Shown here: positions 1 through 9,011 of the stretch, piece by piece
Layout of the letters: each line of letters starts with the position of its first letter
Position numbering within the stretch: position 1 is the first letter of the stretch
From: CAWELS01 sp964468205
Lineage (GTDB): Bacteria > Acidobacteriota > Terriglobia > Bryobacterales > Bryobacteraceae
Reading direction: 5' to 3'
Assembly: GCA_964468205.1 (NCBI GenBank)
Contig: CAYXVG010000005.1
Span: forward strand, 113,688-177,687
DNA: 64,000 bases
Program-made: the position numbers and the translations under genes
Notes under the pieces: model-generated
Databases searched by the model: none
The model's input: the letters and a program-made list of their open reading frames with translations, nothing else
Told to the model about the DNA's origin: nothing

Positions 1-232
1 ATTCCTGCGTTTGAGCCGGGGTCGCGTTCGGGTAAGGAACGTGTACCTCAACGAAGGGGGCATTGATAGCCGGGATCATCACCAGCGGGATCTTGAACAC
101 CGAGACGGCGCCGAGAACCACGAAGCAGGTGAAGATCATGCAGACGGTTACCGGGTGGCGCATGGAGAACTCGGCCACGCGCAGGCCGGCGGAAGCGTGT
201 TCGGGCTCGCCCGTGCGGGGTTCCTGGTCCAT
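1..232 (-). CDS. RND-family efflux permease, N-terminal fragment (second of two)
   Basis: Reading leftward from the ATG at 232 gives 77 codons before the window edge, so only the N-terminus is present. The protein begins MDQEPRTGEPEHASAG and then has the RND hallmark: a short cytoplasmic segment (SMRHPVTVCM) followed by the first membrane helix and a periplasmic start resembling IPLVMIPAINAPFVEVHV. The start codon shares one base with the stop of the upstream permease (TGATG), so the two are translationally coupled. Tandem permeases suggest a heteromultimeric pump of the MdtBC type; that is inference, because most of the protein is outside the window. Confidence 0.85.
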   Translation of the reverse strand, partial: MDQEPRTGEPEHASAGLRVAEFSMRHPVTVCMIFTCFVVLGAVSVFKIPLVMIPAINAPFVEVHVPYPNATPAQTQE

Positions 233-3200
233 CAGTCGCCTACCCCCGGAGCGCCGAGCATCCCGGCCGCCGGTTCGGCTGCGACGCCGCGCCGGCCGTC
301 GGCTAATTCATAAACAACAGGGATGAAGATCAGGGTCAGAAGCGTCGAGAAAGTCAGTCCGCCGATGACGGTAATGGCCATTGGGGTGCGGATCTCGGCG
401 CCCTCGCCCCAGCCCAGCGCCATCGGCGCCAAGCCGAGAACCGTGGTGAGCGTGGTCATGAGGATGGGGCGGAGGCGAACCTCGCCCGCCCGCCGCAGGG
501 CTTCGCGGGTGGCGAGCCCCGTCTGCCGCAACTGCCTTGTATAGTCGATCAGCACGATGGCGTTGTTGACCACGATGCCAGCCAGAATGATCACGCCGAG
601 GAAGACCATCACGCTGAACGTGGTTCCGCTCAGGACGAGCGCGAGCACCACTCCGATGAGCCCCAGGGGCACCGAAAACAAGATGATGAACGGATGCACG
701 AGGGACTCGAACTGGGAGGCCATTACGAGATAAACCAGAAAAACCGCCAGCCCAAGAGCCAGCAGCAAACTTTGATAGGACGCCTGCAACTCCTCGTTCT
801 GCCCGCCAAGGGCGATGGTGACCGTGCCCGGAGCCTCCGCCTGGACCCGCCGGATCTCCGCTCGAATTTCCTCGGAGACACTGTTTAGGTCGCGGCCGGT
901 GAGATTGGCCGAAACGACGGCGGCTCGCTGGGAGCGGATGCGCCGGATCTGGCTCGGGCCGCGGGCAATCTCGACGCTGGCAATGGCGTCGAGCCGGATG
1001 GGCGCGGTGGCGCGCGCCTGGAGCGCGGGCGCCTGGTTTGGTTGCATACCGGCGCTCGCGGCGGCTCCCGGAGTTTCGCCGGCGCTCATGTTCACGACCA
1101 GGTTTCTGATGTCGTCGATGCTCGCCCGGTCTGACTCATCCGCGCGGACAAGAATCTCGATCTGCTTGTCCTCCTCGCGAAAGCGGGAAGCCACTTCGCC
1201 GCGGATCTTGTTGCGCAGCACGGTGGCCACTTGGTTCTCTTCGAGCCCGAGGCGGGCCAGCTTCAACCGGTCAAAGCGAATTTGCACTTCGGGGTTGCCC
1301 AGGCGGGCGCTGGAAGTGACGTCGCTGAGTCCGCCGATGGATTCCATCCGAGCCGCCATGAGGTCCGCCGCCTCGCGCAGCGATTCGAGATCGTAGCCAT
1401 AGATCTCCACTTCCACCGGCGTTTTGAAGCTGAAGAGGGTGGGCCGGCTGAAGTGATAGCTGATGCCGGGGTAGCCGGCGAGCTGGCCGCGGATCTTCTC
1501 GATGGCGTGAATTTCGGCCTCCTCGTCTTGCCGGTCTTTCATCACGACATAGATCTGCCCGATGTGCTCTTCGTTCAAATTGCGGGCGAACTGGTTCTGA
1601 TTACTGCCCCCGGCGCTGGTGAAGACGGTGGCGACCTCGGGGTAGCCGGAAACCTGGTGTTGGAGTTCGTTGAGCAAACGGTCAGTGCGTTCCAGCGGGG
1701 TGGCCTCGGGCAGGCTCACCTCGAAGCTGAATTCGCCTTGGGTCATTGGCGGGATCAGTTCGGCGCCGATCGTCAAGGAGAGCGCGGCGGCCGAGATGAC
1801 AAGACAGGCGGCCAGCGCAAAGACCGTTCCTTTGTGATTAAGGGCCCAGTCGAGCGAACGCGGATAGGACCGTTCGAGGGTGCGGAATCCGCGGTCGAAC
1901 CGATCGAGGAGCGGTGCGAGCAGTGTTCCGAGGATGCGCCCGATGAAGCCGATGAGACGGCGCAGGTCGGCGATCAGCACGGTGGTGACGCCGGTGTGTA
2001 AGAAGTGCAGCGCTCCGGCGAGCTTCGCGCGAGCTGCCCCCGCCGGGATGGCTCCAGCAGGCGCTGCCTCTTCCTCCGGCGCGGGCTCCCTCATCCGAAG
2101 AGCGAGGATCATCGGAATCACGTTCAGAGCCACCAGGAGCGAGGCGAGCAGGGAGTAGGTGATGGTGAGCGCCTGATCGCGAAAGAGTTGCCCGGCGATC
2201 CCCTCGACAAAGACCAGCGGCAGAAAGACGGCCACGGTAGTGAGTGTGGACGCCGTAACCGCCATGCCGACCTCTTTCGTGCCGGCGTAAACGGCATGGG
2301 CGAGGTTGCCCCCTTCCTGCTTGTGCCGGTGGACCGATTCGAGCACAACGATCGAGTTGTCCACCAGCATGCCAATGCCGAGGGCGACGCCGCCGAGAGA
2401 CATCAGGTTGAGCGAGATGCCGGTCTGGTACATCAGAGCGAAGGTCGCCATGATGGAGACCGGGATCGAGACGGCAATGGTGATGGTGCTGCGCAGGTCG
2501 CGAAGGAACACAAAGAGAACGAGGGTGGCGAGCAGTCCGCCGAACAGCGCCGCGGTCTGCACGTCCTCGACGGCGGATTCGATGAAATCGGCCTGATTGA
2601 AGACCACCTGGTACTGCAGGCCGTCCGGCCAGAGCTTCGAATTCTCAAGCGCATTGAGGCGGCTGCGCAGAGCCCGCGCGACGGTGACGGTATTGGCGTC
2701 GCCCTCCTTGTAGATCGCCATCTCAACGCTCTCGTTGCCGTTGAGACGGGCGATGATCTCGCGGTCCTTCGCGCCGCGCCACACCCGGGCGACATCGCCG
2801 AGCACGATGCGGCGCCCCCCGGTGTCGCGGATAACGATCCCCTTGATCTCCTCAACGGTCCGGAACTGGTTGAGCACCCGGACCAGGTAGTTGGCGTCGA
2901 GATCGTAAAGGCTGCCGGAGGCCTGGTTGAGGTTCTCAGACGCAAGCACACCGGCGACCTCGGTAATGGGAATGCCCAGTTCGGCGAGGCGGCCTTCGTC
3001 GATCTCGATGCGGATCTGTTCTTCGAGACCGCCGATGACCTTGATGGCGGCCACGCCCTCGGTGGATTCGAGGTTCTTCTTCAGCTCTTTCTCCGCGGCG
3101 TAGCGGAGCCGCGTAAGCCCCATGCCGCCGTAGAGTTGCAGGCGCATGATCGGGTCATAGGACGGATCGAAGCGCAGCATGACCGGGCGCTGGACGTCAC

Positions 3201-3555
3201 GCGGCAGTTCGACAACGTCGAGCTTCTCGCGGACCTCCAAACTGGCGAGGTCCATACTGGCGTCCCAGGAAAACTCGAGTACGACCTCGGACTGCCCGGA
3301 GCGGGAAGTGGAACTCAGGCGGCGCAGGCCGGGGATAACTCCGACGGCCTCTTCGATGGGGCGGGTGACCAGGTTTTCGATCTCCTCGGGGGCCGCATCT
3401 TCGTAGTCGGTCTGGATAGTGATGGATGGATAGGAGATGTCCGGCAGGAGGTTCAGGGCAAGGCGGTCCAGGGAAACGAGACCGAACAGGACGACCGCCA
3501 CGACGAACATGGAGACGGTGACGGGGCGGTGAATGGCGGTTTTGGTGAGGCTCAT
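232..3555 (-). CDS. RND efflux transporter permease subunit (AcrB/CzcA superfamily)
   Basis: This 1107-residue protein has full RND length. It starts with the amphipathic segment and TM1 (IHRPVTVSMFVVAVVLFG), followed by a large periplasmic porter domain. The motif GIGMLVDNSIVVLE in TM4 carries the Asp expected in the proton relay, and the second half repeats the pattern (GIVVNNAIVLIDYTRQ). It would form the inner-membrane pump of a tripartite exporter driven by proton motive force. It lies 87 bp downstream of the periplasmic adaptor gene and is coupled to a second permease. No outer-membrane TolC-type channel is visible. The substrate (drug, metal or lipid) cannot be read from sequence; the TM4 motif looks more like the hydrophobe/drug type than the metal type. 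Confidence 0.93.
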   Translation of the reverse strand: MSLTKTAIHRPVTVSMFVVAVVLFGLVSLDRLALNLLPDISYPSITIQTDYEDAAPEEIENLVTRPIEEAVGVIPGLRRLSSTSRSGQSEVVLEFSWDASMDLASLEVREKLDVVELPRDVQRPVMLRFDPSYDPIMRLQLYGGMGLTRLRYAAEKELKKNLESTEGVAAIKVIGGLEEQIRIEIDEGRLAELGIPITEVAGVLASENLNQASGSLYDLDANYLVRVLNQFRTVEEIKGIVIRDTGGRRIVLGDVARVWRGAKDREIIARLNGNESVEMAIYKEGDANTVTVARALRSRLNALENSKLWPDGLQYQVVFNQADFIESAVEDVQTAALFGGLLATLVLFVFLRDLRSTITIAVSIPVSIMATFALMYQTGISLNLMSLGGVALGIGMLVDNSIVVLESVHRHKQEGGNLAHAVYAGTKEVGMAVTASTLTTVAVFLPLVFVEGIAGQLFRDQALTITYSLLASLLVALNVIPMILALRMREPAPEEEAAPAGAIPAGAARAKLAGALHFLHTGVTTVLIADLRRLIGFIGRILGTLLAPLLDRFDRGFRTLERSYPRSLDWALNHKGTVFALAACLVISAAALSLTIGAELIPPMTQGEFSFEVSLPEATPLERTDRLLNELQHQVSGYPEVATVFTSAGGSNQNQFARNLNEEHIGQIYVVMKDRQDEEAEIHAIEKIRGQLAGYPGISYHFSRPTLFSFKTPVEVEIYGYDLESLREAADLMAARMESIGGLSDVTSSARLGNPEVQIRFDRLKLARLGLEENQVATVLRNKIRGEVASRFREEDKQIEILVRADESDRASIDDIRNLVVNMSAGETPGAAASAGMQPNQAPALQARATAPIRLDAIASVEIARGPSQIRRIRSQRAAVVSANLTGRDLNSVSEEIRAEIRRVQAEAPGTVTIALGGQNEELQASYQSLLLALGLAVFLVYLVMASQFESLVHPFIILFSVPLGLIGVVLALVLSGTTFSVMVFLGVIILAGIVVNNAIVLIDYTRQLRQTGLATREALRRAGEVRLRPILMTTLTTVLGLAPMALGWGEGAEIRTPMAITVIGGLTFSTLLTLIFIPVVYELADGRRGVAAEPAAGMLGAPGVGD

Positions 3556-3642
3556 GGATGTCTCTCGTCACGGAGCGGTTTTGCCCGGGCACGGTAGAGG
3601 CCCACTGAGAGAGCCTGCCCGCGCCGGGAGGACCGCCCCGGC

Positions 3643-4860
3643 TCAGCCCTCGATAATCTCCAGCTTGTCGCCCTCTTTGAGAGCGCCCTGACCGGCAACG
3701 ACCACCTTCTCGCCGGACGAGAGTCCGCTGCGGATCTGGACGATTCCCTCGTGCTCGTAGCCGAGGATGACCTTCACGCGCCGCGCCTGCTCACTATCGG
3801 AGACGAAGACGAACGTCTCGCCGTCCTGTTCGAGCACGGCATTCTTCGGGATCAGCAGGGCCTCGGTAAGGGTGTCGGTTTCGAGAGAGACCCGGACGAA
3901 AGCGCCCGGTTTGAAGCCCGGTCTTTCGGTCGCGACCTCGACCGTGACCTTCACGGTCCCGGTGTTTTGGTCGACGACGGGAGCGACCCGCTTCACCCGT
4001 CCGGCGACGCGCTCGGACCCATCCGAACCCAGCGTCAGGAGAGCGGCCTGTCCCGGACTTACCGCGCGCGCGTCCCGCTCGGAGAGAAACACGTCCGCAT
4101 GGAGCGGCGAGAAAGATCCCAGCTTGAACAACGCGTCGAGGCTGCGGACACGCTGCCCCATCTCCACTTTGCGTTCGGTGATATACCCCGCGAAGGGCGC
4201 CTTGATCCCGGTGAGGGCGATCTGGAGTTCAGATTGCGCGATTTCGGCTTCCAACTCGGCCACCCGGTGTTCCAGCTCCTTGATTTCGGAGCGCGAGACG
4301 CGGCGGTCGTGGATGAGTTCGTCGAGCTGATACTTGCGCGTGGCGACTTCGGTCTCGCTAACGAGCCCGTCTTCGTGCGCCCGGCTGTAGCGATCATACT
4401 CGGTACGGGCGTTCTCGATCTGGACGCCGGCCTTCTCGAAATTGATCTTTGCCTTTTCGAGTTGCACCTTGCTCTGCGCCAGTCGCTCGCGGGCCAATTC
4501 GAGGTTGATGCGGTGCTGCGCGTCGTCAATTTTGCAGAGGAGCTGCCCCTGTTTGACAAAATCCCCTTCTTCGGCCAGGACCTCGCGGACGATGCCCTCC
4601 ACCTGGGTCGCGACCTCGATATCACGGAGCGCGCGGAGGTTGCCGGTGGAGTCAATAAAGGACGAGATCTCCCCCTTTTCGGCAACGGAAAGCTCTACCG
4701 GGACTCCGTTCTGTTCTCCCTTGCCTGTTTCGTCGTTGGCCTCCCCTTCGGCCTTCGCCACCGCGCCAATGAAGTGAAATTCCTGATTCAGAAGATATCC
4801 GCCGCCGACTAGCAGCACGAGCGTAATCAGGAATGCGTAGACCTTGGTCCTCTGACTCAT
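3643..4860 (-). CDS. RND efflux periplasmic adaptor subunit (membrane fusion protein)
   Basis: The 405-residue protein has an N-terminal membrane anchor (VYAFLITLVLLVGGGYLL), a first lipoyl half-motif (ATQVEGIVREVLAEEGDFV), a long alpha-helical hairpin rich in Lys/Glu/Arg (about residues 110-200), the second lipoyl half (GIKAPFAGYITERKVEMGQ) and beta-barrel and membrane-proximal domains (VVVAGQGALKEGDKLEI). These are the HlyD/AcrA-type parts in the usual order. It would bridge the RND permease and an outer-membrane channel. It is the first gene of the efflux operon and is followed by the permease on the same strand. The 159 bp upstream hold no gene that I can recognise. Confidence 0.93.
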   Translation of the reverse strand: MSQRTKVYAFLITLVLLVGGGYLLNQEFHFIGAVAKAEGEANDETGKGEQNGVPVELSVAEKGEISSFIDSTGNLRALRDIEVATQVEGIVREVLAEEGDFVKQGQLLCKIDDAQHRINLELARERLAQSKVQLEKAKINFEKAGVQIENARTEYDRYSRAHEDGLVSETEVATRKYQLDELIHDRRVSRSEIKELEHRVAELEAEIAQSELQIALTGIKAPFAGYITERKVEMGQRVRSLDALFKLGSFSPLHADVFLSERDARAVSPGQAALLTLGSDGSERVAGRVKRVAPVVDQNTGTVKVTVEVATERPGFKPGAFVRVSLETDTLTEALLIPKNAVLEQDGETFVFVSDSEQARRVKVILGYEHEGIVQIRSGLSSGEKVVVAGQGALKEGDKLEIIEG

Positions 4861-5019
4861 ACGTGTTTTCCTTGCCGGCCGGCTCCGTTGTAGCCGCCGG
4901 TCCGTAGCATTACTCCTACATCTCCTTAGACATCTTCAATACGTGAAAGTTAACAGGGGTGTTCCAAAAAACTGGTGCAACGGTAAGCGGCGGGTGGCAC
5001 GCCGCCACGCGGGCCGGTA

Positions 5020-5943
5020 CTACGGGCGGGCGCCCGGGAGCCCGGAAGCGATTACCGCGTCGAGCAGTTGTACGGAGACATCCGCGTCGATGGTGACGGT
5101 ATCTTCCGTTCCTCCAATGGCTATCGTATCGTAGAGCGCCACAAGGTCGGGTTTGTCGCGGCCTCCAAATCGGGCGAGACCAATCAGCGCTTTCACCGCC
5201 GAGCGCAACGTCTCGGCGTCTTCGGCCGTCTGGCACGTTCCCTCGGCTCTGAATAGCATCCCGTTGTTGAGGTTGGCCATGGCGCGGAAACTCTCGACTT
5301 TTCTCAATACCCGGTCGAGGTTCGCGGCCGGGCCTCGAAGGCCTTCCTCCGGCGTGCTGAAACCGCCGCGTGAAACAGCCCAGATCTGGTTCGACCGGTC
5401 GATCCCTTCGATGAGCCGGATTAACTCCTGCGGCGGCCCCGCGGCTTGGTCGCGCTGGTCAATGATCTGCCGTACGCGATTGGGACTGCCGGCCAGGGCG
5501 GTAGAGGCGTTCATGAATGTCACCGCGGTCAGGGCGTCCTCTACGATTAGATAGCCTTTGTAGGAAGTGCGGCGGGCGCCGTCCCAATCGAGCCGGGGTT
5601 CGAGACCACCCTCGGTGAACTTGCCGCGCGCCATCACCACCAGAGTCGAGCCATTGTACGCGGCCAGGATCTCCCAAAGCTTTTCCGGATCGACGCGCGT
5701 CTTTTCGATCAGCCCGTCAAGGCCCGGCGCCCGGCCCGAAGCTACGTGTTTGTCCCAGAAGGGGGTCTCCCTCAGGTGGTCCATCCGAATTCCGATGAGC
5801 GCTACAGTGTCCTGCGGAGCCAGCGTCAGCATGGCCGGGTCCACCTTGACCCCGGGAGGTCCGCCGGGGCCACAGGCGGATACCCACAACAGACAACCGG
5901 CGGCGAGCACTCCGGCGAGAGCGTTTAGGCGCATGGGGACCAT
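5020..5943 (-). CDS. Putative lipoprotein of unknown function
   Basis: The 307-residue product begins with a basic/hydrophobic signal ending in VSACGPGG, which fits a lipobox (V-S-A-C); an AAGC further upstream is a second possibility. Translation may start at the first Met or at MRLNALAG three codons later. The mature protein has no motif I can assign. It contains segments such as LRETPFWDKHVASG and LVVMARGKFTEGG, and it ends in an Asp/Val-rich stretch. It lies 36 bp downstream of a methyltransferase gene on the same strand and upstream of the efflux operon. A role in the envelope is likely from the signal only. Confidence 0.7.
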   Translation of the reverse strand: MVPMRLNALAGVLAAGCLLWVSACGPGGPPGVKVDPAMLTLAPQDTVALIGIRMDHLRETPFWDKHVASGRAPGLDGLIEKTRVDPEKLWEILAAYNGSTLVVMARGKFTEGGLEPRLDWDGARRTSYKGYLIVEDALTAVTFMNASTALAGSPNRVRQIIDQRDQAAGPPQELIRLIEGIDRSNQIWAVSRGGFSTPEEGLRGPAANLDRVLRKVESFRAMANLNNGMLFRAEGTCQTAEDAETLRSAVKALIGLARFGGRDKPDLVALYDTIAIGGTEDTVTIDADVSVQLLDAVIASGLPGARP

Positions 5944-5979
5944 TATGCTTGATCGGATGCCAACCGGGCGCGGGCAGCG

Positions 5980-6747
5980 TCAATCGGGCTTGCGGGCAAT
6001 CAGTTCGAAGTTGCTGCCCAAGCGGCTTACCAGCGGCAGGCGAATCAGAACCTCGTCGGCCGCGCGCGCGATGCGGTAGAGTGCGGCCGAGCCTGGGAAC
6101 AGGCCGGCGGCCGGCGTCGAAGCGAAGTCATAGAAGCGGGTTCGCGCCTCGAAGCCGGCGCCGGAAAACAGCCGCCGTATGGCGGCGGGACGCAGCTCCC
6201 GTTCGTCCGGGCTCTGGTGCTTCTCCATGAGGCGGGGGACGAGCAGCCGGCCCACGGCCCCGGAAAGACGGTAGCGGCTGGGGTCAAGCGAGTAGAAAAT
6301 TCCGCCGGGGCGGAGGATGGCGAAGGCACGGCCGGCGAGGCGGATGAGCGCTTGATCATCGAGATGATGCAGGAGGAAGACGGCGGCAATCGCATCGAAC
6401 GCACGGCCGCCGAATTGGGCGCTGTCGATATCGCCCGTAAGGAATTCGACGTTTTGGACCCCGGCGGCCGCGGCATCGAGGCAGGCTTGCCGTATGGCCG
6501 CCGCGGAGAGGTCGATCGCGGCAATACGGCCAACGCGCGGAGCCAGCAGCAGTTCGGTATCGCCGATGCCGCAACCAAGACTGAGCAGGCGCGAATTCGG
6601 CCCGGCTTCGGTGGCCTCGAGAATGCGGCTGGCGGAGTGCCGCCGGAAAGCCCGCACGGCTGGCCGCGCGAAGTGTTTCTGGGCAAATCCCGAGTAGACC
6701 TCCTCGTGGTGCGCCAGCTCCCGGGCGAGTGCGTCGCGGTCGGCCAT
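5980..6747 (-). CDS. Class I SAM-dependent methyltransferase
   Basis: The 255-residue protein has the Rossmann SAM-binding glycine loop (LSLGCGIGDTELLLA, about residues 45-60), the acidic end of strand 2 (IAAIDLS), motif II around FDAIAAVFLLHHLDD and a post-motif stretch AILRPGGIFYSLDPS. This is the UbiE/Methyltransf_11 arrangement. The substrate is not apparent. The C-terminal region is hydrophobic and Ala/Leu-rich, which hints at a lipid or membrane-associated substrate, but that is speculation. It is divergent from a second methyltransferase at 6828, and the 80 bp between them may hold both promoters. Confidence 0.88.
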   Translation of the reverse strand: MADRDALARELAHHEEVYSGFAQKHFARPAVRAFRRHSASRILEATEAGPNSRLLSLGCGIGDTELLLAPRVGRIAAIDLSAAAIRQACLDAAAAGVQNVEFLTGDIDSAQFGGRAFDAIAAVFLLHHLDDQALIRLAGRAFAILRPGGIFYSLDPSRYRLSGAVGRLLVPRLMEKHQSPDERELRPAAIRRLFSGAGFEARTRFYDFASTPAAGLFPGSAALYRIARAADEVLIRLPLVSRLGSNFELIARKPD

Positions 6748-6827
6748 TCGGGTTCAGGATCGCATGAGTCCGGAGGGGAAGCAAAGCAGGAAAGCCACGA
6801 ACATCGTACCTGAGGATTGATGTTTGT

Positions 6828-7994
6828 ATGCTGTTGGAGATGGACTTGGACCGGTTCATGGACGAGGCGCGCGGGTTTTGGGAGAACCTCGGGAAGCTGA
6901 AGCGGGAGAATCCGCTGGAGGGATCGGGGTGGTACCCGTATGACTCGCTGAGCGCGGTAACGATGCTGCGGCCTCTGTTGAAAAATGACTTCGAGCTGCT
7001 GCCGCCGCTGTGGGAGGCCGAGCCGGTCCTGGATCTGGGCTGCGCGGATGGGGATCTGGCGTTCTTCTTGGAGTCGCTGGGGGCGGAGGTGGACGCGGTC
7101 GACTACGAGGAGATGAACTTCAATCAGCTCCGCGGCGCGCGCCGCCTCCGCGAACTGCTCGATTCCCGCGCCGGAGTCTACTCGGTGAACCTGGATTGGT
7201 ATTTTGAGCTGCCGCGCAGGCGCTACGGGCTGGTGCTGTTTCTCGGAATTCTCTATCACTTGAAGAACCCGTTCTATGTGCTGGAGCGGCTGGCTTATCA
7301 CGGCGCGTACTGCCTGCTGAGCACACGGGTGGCCCGAATCACGGCGCGGCAAGGCGTTCCCATCGGAGACCATCCGGTGGCCTATCTGCTGGAGCCTCGC
7401 GAGGCGAATAACGATCCCACAAACTACTGGATCTTTTCCCCGGCGGGCCTGCGCCGTCTGGCAGAGCGAACCGGGTGGAGCGTTTTGGCGAGCGGGTTCG
7501 CCGGCTGTGAAAGTGCCTCGAATCCGGTGGACGCGGATGCCGACGAACGCATGTTCGTGTTGCTCAAGAGCAGAGTGCGGTATCCGGACCTCGGCATCCG
7601 GCTGCTCGAGGGATGGCACGCGGTAGAGGAGGACGGTTGGCGCTGGACGGCGCGCGAATTCTCCTTCGAGGCGCTGCTGCCAAGAGAACGGCGGGTGAGC
7701 GAGTTCGCCCTCTCCGTGGCAGTTCCGGAGGAACTCCTGCGCGTCGAGGGTTCGGTGAGGATGCGGTGCGAGGTGGATGGCATCGATGCCGGAGCGGCCC
7801 AGTTTCGCACGCCGGGAGCACACACGTTTCGCGGTAGTTTCCCGGACGCCGCGGCCGAACGGGCGATGGTGCGCTTCACCGTGGCGCCGGGGTGTTGCCC
7901 CGGTGGAGATGACCAGCGCGAGCTTGGCGTGCGGCTCTGCTTCGCGGATGAGTTGGCGGGCGGACGCAGCGGACTGCCGTTCCGGGTCTCTTAG
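6828..7994 (+). CDS. CmoB-like methyltransferase with a C-terminal beta-rich domain
   Basis: The 388-residue protein starts FMDEARGFWENLGKLKREN and then has GSGWYPYDSL, the SAM loop VLDLGCADGDLAFFLESLG and FLGILYHLKNPFYVLERL. The last segment closely resembles the GVLYHR-P-LEHL region of CmoB/DUF1698-type methyltransferases. After about residue 245 comes an extra domain of roughly 140 residues starting LLEGWHAVEEDGWRWTAREF. It looks like the small beta-sandwich often appended to glycan-modifying enzymes; that link is from memory and needs a profile search. A role in surface-polysaccharide methylation is plausible. A second in-frame ATG lies four codons downstream. Confidence 0.85.
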   Translation: MLLEMDLDRFMDEARGFWENLGKLKRENPLEGSGWYPYDSLSAVTMLRPLLKNDFELLPPLWEAEPVLDLGCADGDLAFFLESLGAEVDAVDYEEMNFNQLRGARRLRELLDSRAGVYSVNLDWYFELPRRRYGLVLFLGILYHLKNPFYVLERLAYHGAYCLLSTRVARITARQGVPIGDHPVAYLLEPREANNDPTNYWIFSPAGLRRLAERTGWSVLASGFAGCESASNPVDADADERMFVLLKSRVRYPDLGIRLLEGWHAVEEDGWRWTAREFSFEALLPRERRVSEFALSVAVPEELLRVEGSVRMRCEVDGIDAGAAQFRTPGAHTFRGSFPDAAAERAMVRFTVAPGCCPGGDDQRELGVRLCFADELAGGRSGLPFRVS

Positions 7995-8038
7995 GCCCCG
8001 CCGGGATCGCAACTGCCAGTCGCGTCTACACTCACCCC

Positions 8039-8934
8039 ATGAAGTGGCGAGAGTCTCCGTGGCGGCAAAACCTTCTCTTGAATGCGAGCGGCCGCCGCGG
8101 CCCAGACTTTTCGCGAGTGGTCCGCCGACACGGCTTGCTTTGGGTAGTTGTGCCGCTCGTCTGACTCTGCGTGTGCGCAAGCTGACAGGCGCAGCCGCTA
8201 GGGTGTCTTCTGCATCAAGAGCCCGGGACGCCTTTTCGATCCGAAGGACTTTCGGAACTGGTCGGCGACATCGTTTTCGAGTGCATGGGCGGCAACCCGA
8301 CGCCAGCGGGCGAATCCGTGCCAGCAGTCGACCTGCGTCTTTCCCTGAACACTAGCGTCGCCGCTGGAGGAATTCTATTCCTCGACGATCCCCTGCCGTC
8401 GGATCACGTTCTCTGCACTGGCGCCTGCGGAGTGAACGGCGTGGGCGGAGCGGGGCTGACCTTCTCCAGCCCGTCGGCGCCGGAGAACAATGGGCAACGT
8501 GTGCCGAACGTCTTTCAGGGACGCCAGGTTGGAGGAAATTCAGTGGAATGGTTCGACATTCCCATTGATCCGCCTGGTACAGTCGGGTCGCGCATCATTC
8601 GCATCAGGAATGTCAGAGCGAACGCCTCCGCAGTGCCGCCCGGGCATTCGATCATGGGACCTTGAGCGGCCCGATTCCGGGCTTCCCGCTCACGGCCGAC
8701 CCCGGCGCGGTCCAGACGGCGTTCGACTATGCAATCAGCAACGCCGCATCTCTCAATCAGTGTGAACCGCACAACCCGGCGCAGCCTGGAGAGCCGGGCA
8801 GCCCAACCTTCGAACTGAAGTTTGCCGAATTGGTACCCTTCGCGATGAGGACACGCGGGACGCCAAACGGCTCGGTTGCGAATCCCTTCCCGTCACGGTG
8901 GATGCCGGCGACTTCCGCAGCCAGCCCGGGGTGA
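8039..8934 (+). pseudogene. Decayed secreted surface-protein gene (two in-frame TGA stops plus a frameshift)
   Basis: From the ATG at 8039 one frame encodes a 41-codon leader with a hydrophobic core (HGLLWVVVPLV), then TGA at 8162, then LCVCAS, then TGA at 8183. It continues in the same frame as QAQPLGCLLHQEPGTPF and the recognisable block SEGLSELVGDIVFECMGG, then NPTPAGESVPAVDLRL and IRIRNVRANASAVPPG, to a stop at 8665. The protein-like text resumes one frame over (SGPIPGFPLTADPG, then SPTFELKFAELVPFAMR) to 8934. ELVGDIV plus RIxNVRANA is a pairing I associate with secreted Acidobacteria proteins. Two nonsense codons in the signal region and a late shift indicate an inactive copy. Sequencing error is less likely because three lesions are needed. 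Confidence 0.7.
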
Positions 8935-9011
8935 CCGTGGCAGTCCAGTGAAGCGCGAGTGGGGGACTCCGGCCAGCCCTGGCCCGTCCCGGGAGCGGAT
9001 AGCGCCGGCCG

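Noticed and set aside
2005..3597. 530-codon plus-strand open frame
   Set aside because: It lies antisense to the RND permease and has the His/Arg/Asp-rich, motif-free composition of a mirror frame in GC-rich DNA.
6045..8180. 711-codon minus-strand open frame across two methyltransferase genes
   Set aside because: It overlaps genes on both strands that have clear SAM-binding motifs and shows no domain of its own.
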